Positions 28,701 to 35,112 of a stretch of DNA of 64,000 nucleotides are shown piece after piece. Below the pieces are notes generated by a model. It was not told the DNA's origin, made no database searches, and saw only the letters and a program-made list of their open reading frames with translations. This stretch comes from a virus, in the IMG/VR virus record IMGVR_UViG_3300006793_000018, positions 26,301 through 90,300 of that record; one strand, 5' to 3'. How positions within the stretch are numbered: the stretch's first letter is position 1; each line of letters starts with the position of its first letter. Made by a program: the position numbers and the translations under genes.

Positions 28701-30279
28701 GTCAGGAACCTTGGCAGATCTAACTGGGGCAACTGTATCCGATTATGTTGGCATGACTTGGTATTACACAGATGTTTCGTCCTTAACTGAGGTGGGGACT
28801 CTCTTTGATGCAAGAAGTACGGTGAGGAAACAGGTGGTTGCACCTTCTTTCATCGACAATGCAGTTGTTGTATCAAAAATCCAAAGACACACATGGCCGT
28901 TTTACAATCGAGAGAAGAATACAGTGGAAAAAACAACGCTCTCATTCCAAGGATTACTGCATTACGAACCGTCCGATTTCGTCATGGCTCAACAAAATTC
29001 ATTCTCCTTAACCAACGGTAAGGATCGGGGCGTCATTCAATCAAAGGGTGAAACTCAAAGGATCAAACATGATGGACTAAATATCAATGAATCTCAATTC
29101 CCTCCGCATGTTATCGATGGCAACAGAAACAAGTGGACGGTTGCCAGTGTCAAAAACGATTTAGACACCGACTACATGTCCTTTAATGACCTAAGCGAAA
29201 AGAATTTGAAAGATTCTGGCATCGATATTTCCAACCTTCGAGGAGTTCAGTTAGGAAACATAGGTATGAGAAGCACCGATGCAGCAATGAGATTATTGAA
29301 TGACGCTGGAGGCGACTTTGCCGGTATTCGATTAGCAAAACCAGATCAGGTATCAGTTGGCAACAAAATCAACAAAAACACAGACTCTCATCCGATATTG
29401 AAAGAGCGAAATCAACACAGTGACATATTTGTATCGAGAGATGCAAGAGGTTTGAACACTATGGATGTGATCCGAAATCTCTCTCAAATCGATAATCGTC
29501 AAATAATCAATTACCGAGCAGGTCAACTTGTTTATTCCGACAAGGTGTTTGACGATACAGGTTTGAGTTTAGGTGTGGAAAATGGAGCCGAAGACATCAT
29601 CGTTAGTCGTTTGTTCGATTCACCAAACGAAATTGTGATCGTAGGGGATGTGATTTCTGGAAATGAGATTGTGTTTGTTCGTATTCAAGACAGTGAACGA
29701 ATTAGGGAATCTGCGGCTAACGGAGAAGAAGGTTTGGTCAAGACATTGCGTCAACAGATACCTGGTTTGAAGACAGTGAAGGAAGCAAGATCCATCGCAA
29801 AGGCTTTGCTCTCCCGTGTTGAAAATGGTGCGCCGATGATACGAATAAGAGGTTTAATGAATGCCACATCGGTTTCAGCAGGTGATCTTATTTCAGTGAA
29901 TCTTCCAACTCACGGAGTTGTCGGAAAGTTTGCTGTGTTTGAAGCAGAGCATACTCATTCCACTGGTAAAACAAATCTTGTGATTGCACAGTATGAGAAA
30001 GGTATCGAAGGAATACTCGCAGATCTTCGTACAGAATCTGTTGTGGTCAGTGGATTGAACAGTTCATCAGCAGATGAAAAAGACATCAAAAACATATCGA
30101 TGTCCACATCTATTCAAATCGTTGCAGTTCATCGACTATCTGTGAGGAACACAAATAATACAGGTTTTGTGATAGGTGCAAAACACAAAAACGGCCTTGG
30201 AAGCATAGGTGTTCGGGATAATAACAAAAGGGGTGTACCCCTCGGTTCAAGCAAGAGCCGTAAGTACGTGGTGAAATGA
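22753..30279 (+). CDS. Giant tail tip / baseplate protein with internal LamG-like domain
   Basis: 2508 residues, the largest gene in the window, behind a GGTGATGTAA ribosome site. Residues about 1240-1483 (nt 26473-27200) form a LamG-like domain of the same subtype as in the upstream 778-residue protein (GASLWLKADALDLQDG, SWIDSSGNDIEF, AEIILYPRALTTDEI, SYLSRKYDKKF). The last 300 residues (AGDLISVNLPTHGVVGKFAVFE, then TNLVIAQYEKGIEG) have the strand pattern of baseplate-hub C-terminal domains. The rest is Asn/Ser/Gly-rich and unrecognised. It is probably the receptor-contacting central tail protein. Confidence 0.65.
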   Translation: MADVFPRSFYPAKYRLMGKTADGMPKSGIMSMHITYPDTEYDHEDIEDWESGVNSTDWRQGVTVLIRTNLAAASSSIAEAKNVIAVDLKQQRIDHASAVHTYDLGTEEATRFIAAKINSRRIKMVGERDKTSYLKARYVRQSMDQKYKIESLTYFSGSSVIAKIKTLGSTGFPTEMIGHYQLRIDGTGGGSKYLNIGTYDLSAIPTLLYRSGNYSYVTFSSTGYTFTGSPSAGDSLSSVGVSLTTDVGATHTVVLAWQKITPHSYWSEANLGPVVQGVGSIGLHKFVAKPMDGGNMGLPATNHHTKNGREAVAFTTGNGYNRFSIEGLNSCNMPSIPPPDYHITSPHIEGITSLHPNTISDIASNQLRIERLEGGVELPVVSTSHKIALENGYEGSFSSATTASIYKDGADPHLTNFSMATIHQTHGIKDSNQEAYARPFRMTGTTNENRVTGLNISNEERVFDDIEVLDGQGNKLVLKGKSPWGTIIRDFTFSNERENPLTGLVEVGPSSPGGNLTPNLKIQLPSQDDIPGGIFVRSGHDRVQAWSDKTWGMGGLSAPNPRKAGVAENSNETSQFDTHDRMLIFHCQRILHDKLEQYHGLNLRAEDGGARSGQTRLFASHRISDHAERGSVLKQTNNGVETGNLIPHHRIRFARYGHSFVSPTLHRGTPMSMRRQLHRSHGSAYSLMFEGETEYKHHGFGSGDNTNSATVFELDTLEAKVSSSYATGSFAGDGIPLSELKGMRLPDVDGSYTSVNHRNCLDYLFAPGQEHTKAEGISQSVEFALASASLSGSKSATRLTVQGGTLTENNRFGTANEFMINGFMLNQYLGMGGRLEPIRKLSADSTGNWFVRGFAEGVIRPRVATELATVPPLFAHDPELLNMNAAPVSLSNTVPSTSFNKPSDADHGLIKDADTFSGAKPDAFLCNWLAEYSHPSLFGTSREHFLMFRYREAGMPRSRDYPAVNGLFLRNASHPTTDAQPLKSSAFERLYIAQWLQNWGFNGLNASGHGNIEGLRGAGAVRMGHSTIREASGTLRLRSENSNGNRFSRGEGIGDGIDPTKEIGVVMGIDKDTDNEDFNKQFFTFQPCVAIDVSRRLPVRSWGFRTGSDALNMLAGDPNEADAGNSQAMLNSGRFDGGIHDSVQDLASPFSISDGIDWGNYGTTLGIERSVPVGFVANDFTVEAMKDERNIRQSNELLSPNEKIGIGNRVGITQNGMLSPHVMASGGWDYELDDTRPTELPISGASLWLKADALDLQDGDAITSWIDSSGNDIEFVQATASAQPTFVKSNANFNNMPVVDCDGNDKLLSAAGYLESLNTAQFTLFAVACSDTDDNSYQGIISSRRAPVGSPSRQGFNLYAKWSGTDQWGFWWGQNTGWGQLYTSSVENRMNVGIPDVVACVMSGGDGAGATAAQTLRVNGCQEATATNAFWRMTAGQTSIANVPSPYFLQGQIAEIILYPRALTTDEIKEVESYLSRKYDKKFTATASPHPALYYDLNTKPLNKGTDPWIDLQQWTGSASYDQTLSPSAKIAQTTDFVTGSQFYHLRGNALHTNMRPITKTLGTYSYPPNGQSQISGSSLTVNEAMPLLTSEISDIRQIQSRAEPRLGLVMEVESERIENKKVQYGVVGTRSVSLHSDLMLGYHFPVLPSHQIKSQLQLEGFTVDGAGTATAEKDFTTKPTWSPDSNASKGAIVLTGDSVRMDHKTHALDAWAVRGSADLPAWGGVYILRKTYISRNGEDTMKSQVDSNTGKAVASHPVRKYVDYIVRPVRPLKLFAFASDLLQDGFVLGPRASLSGTYDKYGSQIFTRDKRYGIFEMNADRDLGEVEPITSAEGSFEISYPDFNEFDVVWHLIPSANMLQFAKSDAHRISNDEIMQPSIEPRYSQSSHVGGGGKISQSETLYDTSKGIMGDHAIHSKDGEISQSQDALRLYPRVKVMTNKGANVYSLDDASVLPKGGGKIFALNHSGVLTYSSIEGDDITISSGTLADLTGATVSDYVGMTWYYTDVSSLTEVGTLFDARSTVRKQVVAPSFIDNAVVVSKIQRHTWPFYNREKNTVEKTTLSFQGLLHYEPSDFVMAQQNSFSLTNGKDRGVIQSKGETQRIKHDGLNINESQFPPHVIDGNRNKWTVASVKNDLDTDYMSFNDLSEKNLKDSGIDISNLRGVQLGNIGMRSTDAAMRLLNDAGGDFAGIRLAKPDQVSVGNKINKNTDSHPILKERNQHSDIFVSRDARGLNTMDVIRNLSQIDNRQIINYRAGQLVYSDKVFDDTGLSLGVENGAEDIIVSRLFDSPNEIVIVGDVISGNEIVFVRIQDSERIRESAANGEEGLVKTLRQQIPGLKTVKEARSIAKALLSRVENGAPMIRIRGLMNATSVSAGDLISVNLPTHGVVGKFAVFEAEHTHSTGKTNLVIAQYEKGIEGILADLRTESVVVSGLNSSSADEKDIKNISMSTSIQIVAVHRLSVRNTNNTGFVIGAKHKNGLGSIGVRDNNKRGVPLGSSKSRKYVVK

Positions 30280-30280
30280 T

Positions 30281-30622
30281 ATGCCTGTTCTCGACCCCCT
30301 CAAAGCCGCTTTGACCGATCACCTTCAAACGCTGATCAAGAATTGCACATTGGGTTCGTCTGGATCCAAAGCATCAAGCAGAGACAGTGGGGCAGGAAAT
30401 ACTCAACTGAATAAAAATGTTGAGATTCAAAGAATCGATGATCGAACCATCTCAATCAATGCTTTTTTTGATTCTCAGCAAGCATCGGCTCAACCAATCC
30501 AAGAAGTTGTTTTGCACGGAACAAATGCCCTCGACGCACCTGCATTCCGAACGACGTTTGTCCCGATCCAAAAAAATACAACGAACGAGGTTCGGATTGA
30601 AATTTTGATGGAGGTTCGATAA
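30281..30622 (+). CDS. Small virion-module protein of unknown function
   Basis: 113 residues. The N-terminal helix (LKAALTDHLQTLIKNC) is followed by a Ser/Gly linker and a beta-rich C-terminus that ends in a charged strand (NEVRIEILMEVR). The stop overlaps the ATG of the next gene. It sits directly behind the giant tail protein, so a tail-tip accessory or fibre-attachment role is possible. No family recognised. Confidence 0.5.
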   Translation: MPVLDPLKAALTDHLQTLIKNCTLGSSGSKASSRDSGAGNTQLNKNVEIQRIDDRTISINAFFDSQQASAQPIQEVVLHGTNALDAPAFRTTFVPIQKNTTNEVRIEILMEVR

Positions 30623-30840
30623 TGACTGAAACATTTGAGATGGCATGGGAATTGATGAAAAGCGACGAGAAGGGCGACAACGCCCCAACCAACCCAGGTC
30701 TCTGGTCGCAAGCCAAATCAAAGGCTCGATCCAAGTTCAAGGTGTACCCTTCGGCCTACGCCAACGGTTGGGCTTCTAAGTGGTACAAGTCCAAAGGCGG
30801 CGGCTGGAAGAAAAAGTCAAAGGGAGGCAAAAAGAAATGA
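30622..30840 (+). CDS. Tiny basic protein with N-terminal MTE-F-AW-MK motif
   Basis: 72 residues. The N-terminal helix MTETFEMAWELMK is shared with the products at 30837 and 33020. The rest is very basic: KARSKFKVYPSAYANGWAS, then a Gly/Lys tail ending in KKSKGGKKK. The FKVYPSAYANGWAS segment is a recurring motif in uncharacterised proteins of marine phages and large eukaryotic viruses (from memory; name not certain). Basicity suggests nucleic-acid binding. It could be an internal capsid protein (see findings). Confidence 0.65.
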   Translation: MTETFEMAWELMKSDEKGDNAPTNPGLWSQAKSKARSKFKVYPSAYANGWASKWYKSKGGGWKKKSKGGKKK

Positions 30841-31046
30841 CTCACGAAGCACTTGAGAAAGCATGGGAATTGATGAAAGAACGATACACAGGAATGGATG
30901 GCAACCGAACACGTGAGAGGCGTGGCAAATGCTCCGAATGTGGTGCAAAACAGACTTGGGATCCATGTGGTCTTTTGGTACATAGCCCAAGACACTCTGA
31001 TCATGCCTATGCGTTTGAATGCCCCAATTTCCAATACACGGAATGA
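30837..31046 (+). CDS. Small Cys protein with shared N-terminal helix
   Basis: 69 residues; ATG overlaps the previous stop (ATGA), which sets the start. It begins MTHEALEKAWELMK, the same motif as its neighbour, followed by CSECGAKQ, a single Cys (DPCG) and a final Cys near the end (FECPN), possibly a zinc knuckle with intervening His residues. Its function is unknown; the shared N-terminus links it to the other tagged products. Confidence 0.6.
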   Translation: MTHEALEKAWELMKERYTGMDGNRTRERRGKCSECGAKQTWDPCGLLVHSPRHSDHAYAFECPNFQYTE

Positions 31047-31052
31047 TTCACC

Positions 31053-31673
31053 ATGATCAACGCCCCCATCTCGGATCTTATCGAAAAAGACTTGAGGCGT
31101 TGGTTCAAAGAAAAATGGGTTGACGTTTCTCGCAAGGATAAGGATGGCAAGCATCCTCCTTGTGGACGTGGCGAAGCAAAGACGGATAGTAAGGGCTATC
31201 CAAAATGTCGTCCTTCAAAGAAGGTTTCTTCCAAAACCCCTAAAACAACGAGGGGTATGAGCCAATCGGACAAGAAAGCGGCTACGCGCCGTAAGCGATC
31301 CAAACCCCAAGGAGTAGGAGGGAAACCAACCATGGTCAAAGCGTTTAGATGTGAGTGTGAAAGTTGCGATTTGCTGTCAAAAGCAATGATCTCAAAGGCA
31401 AAGAAAAATTCCAAGCCATTCCATGGCTACAACCCAAACCGACATAGCAGAAAGGGCGGTTTGAACGCAAAGGGACGGGCAAAGGCCAAGCGTGAAGAAG
31501 GCGCAAATCTCAAACCACCTGTCACCACCAAGCCAAGCAAACTCAAGGCTGGATCAAAGAAGGCTAAGAGGCGTAAGTCCTTTTGCGCCCGAATGAGTGG
31601 AGTCAAAGGTCCAACCAGTAAAGGTGGAAAAATGACTCCAAAGGGTGCGGCATTGAAACGGTGGAATTGTTGA
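31053..31673 (+). CDS. Lys/Arg-rich protein with two domains common in marine viruses
   Basis: 206 residues, about a quarter Lys/Arg. Residues 15-55 (RRWFKEKWVDVSRKDKDG, CGRGEAK, GYPKCRPSKK) resemble the DUF5872 type. Residues 130-206 (GGLNAKGRAKAKREEG, SFCARMSGVKG, ALKRWNC) resemble the DUF6321 type, in which the order GGL-G-RKRE then RKSFCARM and a terminal WNC is characteristic; family numbers are from memory. Between them is a CECESC pair. Both families are of unknown function in phages and algal viruses. DNA or RNA binding is suggested by charge only. Confidence 0.65.
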   Translation: MINAPISDLIEKDLRRWFKEKWVDVSRKDKDGKHPPCGRGEAKTDSKGYPKCRPSKKVSSKTPKTTRGMSQSDKKAATRRKRSKPQGVGGKPTMVKAFRCECESCDLLSKAMISKAKKNSKPFHGYNPNRHSRKGGLNAKGRAKAKREEGANLKPPVTTKPSKLKAGSKKAKRRKSFCARMSGVKGPTSKGGKMTPKGAALKRWNC

Positions 31674-31674
31674 T

Positions 31675-32811
31675 ATGTCGAACACTAATTTGGCAGAAGG
31701 CCATGAAAAGACCGCATCGTCAACATATCAAAACGATGGACTCCGTGACACCGATGTTCTTGCCAGTCCATCTTTGACCAACTTTGTTGAGAACGGTTTA
31801 GGGAACGGGATTATCCCAATCACCCTAAACAGATACGATGAAAGCGACCGAAACAATCCGATCAGCGGAAATGGGTGTGTACGTCCAAACGGCACGTTAG
31901 GATCGACAAAGGAATTGTATGTGGACACTGGTGTTGCCCAACTTGACGGTATGTTTTATGACATTGGATCGGGATCGGTTTTAGACATCGGTGCTACAAC
32001 AAACTATCACTCTTCATACCATGGCGCAGCGATACCAAATGGAACAAACCCAGGGGATGAAGCAATACTCCTGGTTTATGTCGATCCTCGTCTTCCTAAC
32101 AATGTTGGATTCGTTTATGGATCATATGTCGATACTGCAACCGGCTTGTATCCAAGTTCTCCGAGTGCAGAGTTGGTGAGGCAGAACACCATATTGGCAT
32201 CTGTTCGAGTTGGCAAAGGAGCAAGCAATCCCGTGATACATGCAATTGAAGATAAGAGGTCATTCATTCGCCCAGGTCCCGTTCCATTGTCAGCCATGGA
32301 ACATAGCGATGGAAGTAAATCTGGGACGAGAAATGATTTCGTCGCTGGACTTAATGCAGCAAACCTTCCCATCCCCAACTTAGGCGTAATTTATGCCCGC
32401 GATCCTGATGGATTTGTTCAATATCCTCAAGGTGCTGGTCAAACGCATTTATTTTTCCAATCCGATGTATCGCTTGGACGGCCATTTGGAGGAGGCGGAG
32501 AATATCAAATCACGCCAATACATCGGACAAGTAAGACCCCTCTAATTGCTTATCCGCCAGGGCATCCACTTGATCTTAGGTGGGGAGTGGATCTTAAATT
32601 TGGGCCTTTGGTAAGTGAAGAAGACGGATTAACTTCGCTCGTTTGGGTTGATTGCTATGGAGCGGCAGGTGAATCGCTTGGAAGTTTGGCTGAAAACCTT
32701 CACTATAACGTTGGTTCGAGATTATCCCTGCCCGATCCTTTGTCATTGCCCCCCCCGTTAGATCAATCAACACAAGTCGTCATAACCTATGTTCACGCTT
32801 CCCACGTATGA
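31675..32811 (+). CDS. Putative tail fibre or virion appendage protein
   Basis: 378 residues, Gly/Ser/Pro/Asn-rich with no membrane segment. The segment KELYVDTGVAQLDGMFYDIG then EAILLVYVDPR has the layout of phage fibre/baseplate wedge beta domains that start fibres. The C-terminus is Pro/Leu-rich with a final strand (TQVVITYVHAS). It sits among small basic genes at the end of the late block. The fibre role is inferred from composition. Confidence 0.5.
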   Translation: MSNTNLAEGHEKTASSTYQNDGLRDTDVLASPSLTNFVENGLGNGIIPITLNRYDESDRNNPISGNGCVRPNGTLGSTKELYVDTGVAQLDGMFYDIGSGSVLDIGATTNYHSSYHGAAIPNGTNPGDEAILLVYVDPRLPNNVGFVYGSYVDTATGLYPSSPSAELVRQNTILASVRVGKGASNPVIHAIEDKRSFIRPGPVPLSAMEHSDGSKSGTRNDFVAGLNAANLPIPNLGVIYARDPDGFVQYPQGAGQTHLFFQSDVSLGRPFGGGGEYQITPIHRTSKTPLIAYPPGHPLDLRWGVDLKFGPLVSEEDGLTSLVWVDCYGAAGESLGSLAENLHYNVGSRLSLPDPLSLPPPLDQSTQVVITYVHASHV

Positions 32812-32820
32812 GGCGGTAAA

Positions 32821-33027
32821 ATGTCAAGAGCATATCGAGACAAGGTTAGCCAAACGTGCGAAAAATGCAACGCTGATGTTCTCGCTGTACGCATAAACGG
32901 TTTCTATGCGGGAAGTAGGGACAGAATGTTCTTGTGGGAATGCCCTTTGTGTGAGCATGTATGGAAGAAGCCTGTGCCGCTGATTCAACCTATCCCTTCG
33001 ATCAATGGGGGTTTATTGCATGACTGA
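32821..33027 (+). CDS. Small zinc-ribbon protein
   Basis: 68 residues with a four-Cys ribbon: CEKCNADVLAVRI and WECPLCEHVW, spaced about 26 residues apart. GAGGCGGTAAA lies before the ATG. The gene overlaps the next gene by 8 bp. Such ribbons appear throughout this genome. Function unknown. Confidence 0.6.
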   Translation: MSRAYRDKVSQTCEKCNADVLAVRINGFYAGSRDRMFLWECPLCEHVWKKPVPLIQPIPSINGGLLHD

Positions 33028-33265
33028 GGCATTTGACCAAGCATGGGACTCCATCGTCAAAGGACGCTTTCGAGGATACACCCGTGCAAACATCGGAGAT
33101 CGTCCAGTACGAGCAGGAAAAGCCAAGGCATGGAGTCAAAGTCGAAAGGTCAAACGTGGCCGTACTGCAAGGCGGTACAAAAGAAACAAATCCAGAGGAA
33201 CTGTGCGACCTGCCATGCGTAGGCAGTTAGGCGCAGGTGGCAAAAGAGCCTCAACAAAGAGATGA
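33020..33265 (+). CDS. Small Arg-rich protein with shared N-terminal helix
   Basis: 81 residues from ATG 33020; a longer in-frame extension to 33005 lacks the motif and is unlikely. It begins MTEAFDQAWDSIVK, the third copy of the shared helix. The rest is extremely basic (GRTARRYKRNKSRGTVRPA and a KRASTKR tail), resembling a DNA-condensing protamine-like peptide. It overlaps the next gene at ATGA. Confidence 0.6.
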   Translation: MTEAFDQAWDSIVKGRFRGYTRANIGDRPVRAGKAKAWSQSRKVKRGRTARRYKRNKSRGTVRPAMRRQLGAGGKRASTKR

Positions 33266-34452
33266 TTGAGATGAACGATGATGTCTTTGAGGAAGTATTT
33301 GAGGCACTTCTCAAAGCAGCAGATCGGCTCAATTTTGCTGAACTCTTCGCAGGTTTAGGCGGTTCCTCCCTGATTGAGTTTTTGGGCGAAGGAGGATGGG
33401 GAGGAGCAGCAAAGAAACGAGGACACAATGTCCAAGCATACGAACTGGATCCATCATTGAAACAAGGAGATCCAAATTATCACATTCGAGATGTCATGGA
33501 CATGAATGCAGAAGAGATCATGGATGACTTCGATTGGGAAGGCATCGACGCTGGTGTCGCTTCCTTTCCTTGCAAAGCATTCACTACTGCATCAGGAAAC
33601 AAAGGATGGATTTGGGATAAAAGGTGGATGGATCAGTATTCCGATTTGACAGGGAAGGATTGGGATGAAACCAAATCAACTGGTTGGCATTGGGATCGGG
33701 TCAAACCCCACTACAACAAGAACAGAGGCCAAGGATCCAAATTGGGATTCTCAGGCAACGTTGCAGCCTCAAGCCCAGACTCGTATGAGCGTGATGAATT
33801 AGGACGATATTTGGATATGCAAGGCAAACCAATGATGACTCGAAGAGGAGGAAAACCTGTACCGATGGGCGACGAACAGATCCAGTCGGCCATTGATCGA
33901 CGCGAATTGGGAATGAGTTTATTGACTCAATCTCGCAAATTGTTTGATGACCTAAAAAGTTTGAATCCTGATATGTATCAAGTGTATGAGAACCCTGCGA
34001 CGGGCAGGGCAAGATACACGAACGAATTATCGGATCTCCCAATGAAAACCATCGATGCAGCAGCATATCGAGATCCCGCGCACTCTAACCTCTTTGGACT
34101 TCCTCGAAACGAAAATCTGTTTGAGATGACCCCAGGTTCGCTTCCTGCTTTGAAACCAACGGATCTGTTTGGACATTTCCCCGACACCTTTGTTCCACGA
34201 CCACGATTGCCTCGAAGTCTCAGTGGTAAGTTCTATGAAAAGGCTCCACGTGGATCGAAGTCAGGTATTCAAGGCGTAGGAGATTTGCCAGCAAATACCC
34301 TCTTCCCTGGAAGCCCAACCATTGACAAATTCCATTTGCGATCAGTCATTCCCTATTGGCTCGGTCATGACTTTATTCAATCAGTTGAAGAAGCCCAAGG
34401 CGTCAAACCTCAATCTCCAGTAATTTCCGACGTCAAATTGCCAATGCTTTGA
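33262..34452 (+). CDS. C5 cytosine methyltransferase-like protein, divergent late type
   Basis: 396 residues from ATG 33262, or 393 from ATG 33271. Motif I is FAELFAGLGG, motif IV is SFPCKAFTTA (catalytic Cys about residue 104) and a late motif VI is YENPATGRARY (ENP in place of ENV). This layout, without a classical QRRRR motif, is that of phage C5-methylase-like proteins. The N-terminus MNDDVFEEVFEALLK matches the shared amphipathic helix of the small basic proteins upstream. Its place in the late block suggests packaging or late modification. It ends 43 bp inside the convergent - strand gene. Confidence 0.65.
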   Translation: MIEMNDDVFEEVFEALLKAADRLNFAELFAGLGGSSLIEFLGEGGWGGAAKKRGHNVQAYELDPSLKQGDPNYHIRDVMDMNAEEIMDDFDWEGIDAGVASFPCKAFTTASGNKGWIWDKRWMDQYSDLTGKDWDETKSTGWHWDRVKPHYNKNRGQGSKLGFSGNVAASSPDSYERDELGRYLDMQGKPMMTRRGGKPVPMGDEQIQSAIDRRELGMSLLTQSRKLFDDLKSLNPDMYQVYENPATGRARYTNELSDLPMKTIDAAAYRDPAHSNLFGLPRNENLFEMTPGSLPALKPTDLFGHFPDTFVPRPRLPRSLSGKFYEKAPRGSKSGIQGVGDLPANTLFPGSPTIDKFHLRSVIPYWLGHDFIQSVEEAQGVKPQSPVISDVKLPML

Positions 34453-35108
34453 ATTGGAATCCTCACCTTTTTGTTTGTACGGTGATCACGAACCAGTATT
34501 TGTGGGCGTCGGAAAATACGATGCGCTAATTCAGCACACCAAACTGCTTCCGTTTTCAACTTCTTTATCCCCTTTCTTCTTTGACCATAATGCCATGAAT
34601 GAATCATCTTCATATGCGTAAATCCAATCAAATCTGCAACATTTATTGAGTTCTCACAAGCATTCCAAAATGCTAACTGAAAGAGTCGGAATCGTTTTCC
34701 TCCTTCCCCGCTGTGTTTTTCGTATGCTTTGAACGATTCCTGCAAAATATCGTAATACTCAACATTTAGTTCAAAATCCTCTTCTGCATTGAGATATTCC
34801 TCTAACAATGGAATCCCAAACTTTTCCAAATCATAGCCTACTAAAAACGAGTCTTGGATGAATTCTTTCAATTCCCAAAGAGGAAGAGGGTTGGTCTTTG
34901 TGTTGTCTTCAAGAACATACGATACATCTGCCTTTCCTTTATCGGAAAAGACATGAAAACGATCATTTTTCCAGATCACAACTGCGGCTAAATTGAACCT
35001 TGAAGGAACGCTATAACCTGTCACCAAATCACTTGCGTCGGTATCCGAAAAAATCGCAATAGGTACAATCTTTTTCTTCGATAAAAATTTCTTAGTTTTC
35101 TTCTTCAT
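34410..35108 (-). CDS. DnaQ/RNase H-like 3'-5' exonuclease candidate
   Basis: 232 residues. A basic start (KKKTKKFLSKKK) is followed by a strand with DTD (residues 22-24, exo I-like). FLVGYDLEKFGIPLL (about 88-102) matches exo II of YprB/DnaQ-type nucleases, and a helical region with KTEAVWCAELAHRIF (about 186-200) stands where exo III lies, with Glu instead of Asp. The acidic residues are therefore partly non-canonical. It is the last gene of the - strand block, and its 3' end overlaps the late methyltransferase-like gene. A replication or proofreading role is inferred. Confidence 0.45.
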   Translation of the reverse strand: MKKKTKKFLSKKKIVPIAIFSDTDASDLVTGYSVPSRFNLAAVVIWKNDRFHVFSDKGKADVSYVLEDNTKTNPLPLWELKEFIQDSFLVGYDLEKFGIPLLEEYLNAEEDFELNVEYYDILQESFKAYEKHSGEGGKRFRLFQLAFWNACENSINVADLIGFTHMKMIHSWHYGQRRKGIKKLKTEAVWCAELAHRIFRRPQILVRDHRTNKKVRIPIQSIGNLTSEITGD

Positions 35109-35112
35109 AAAA

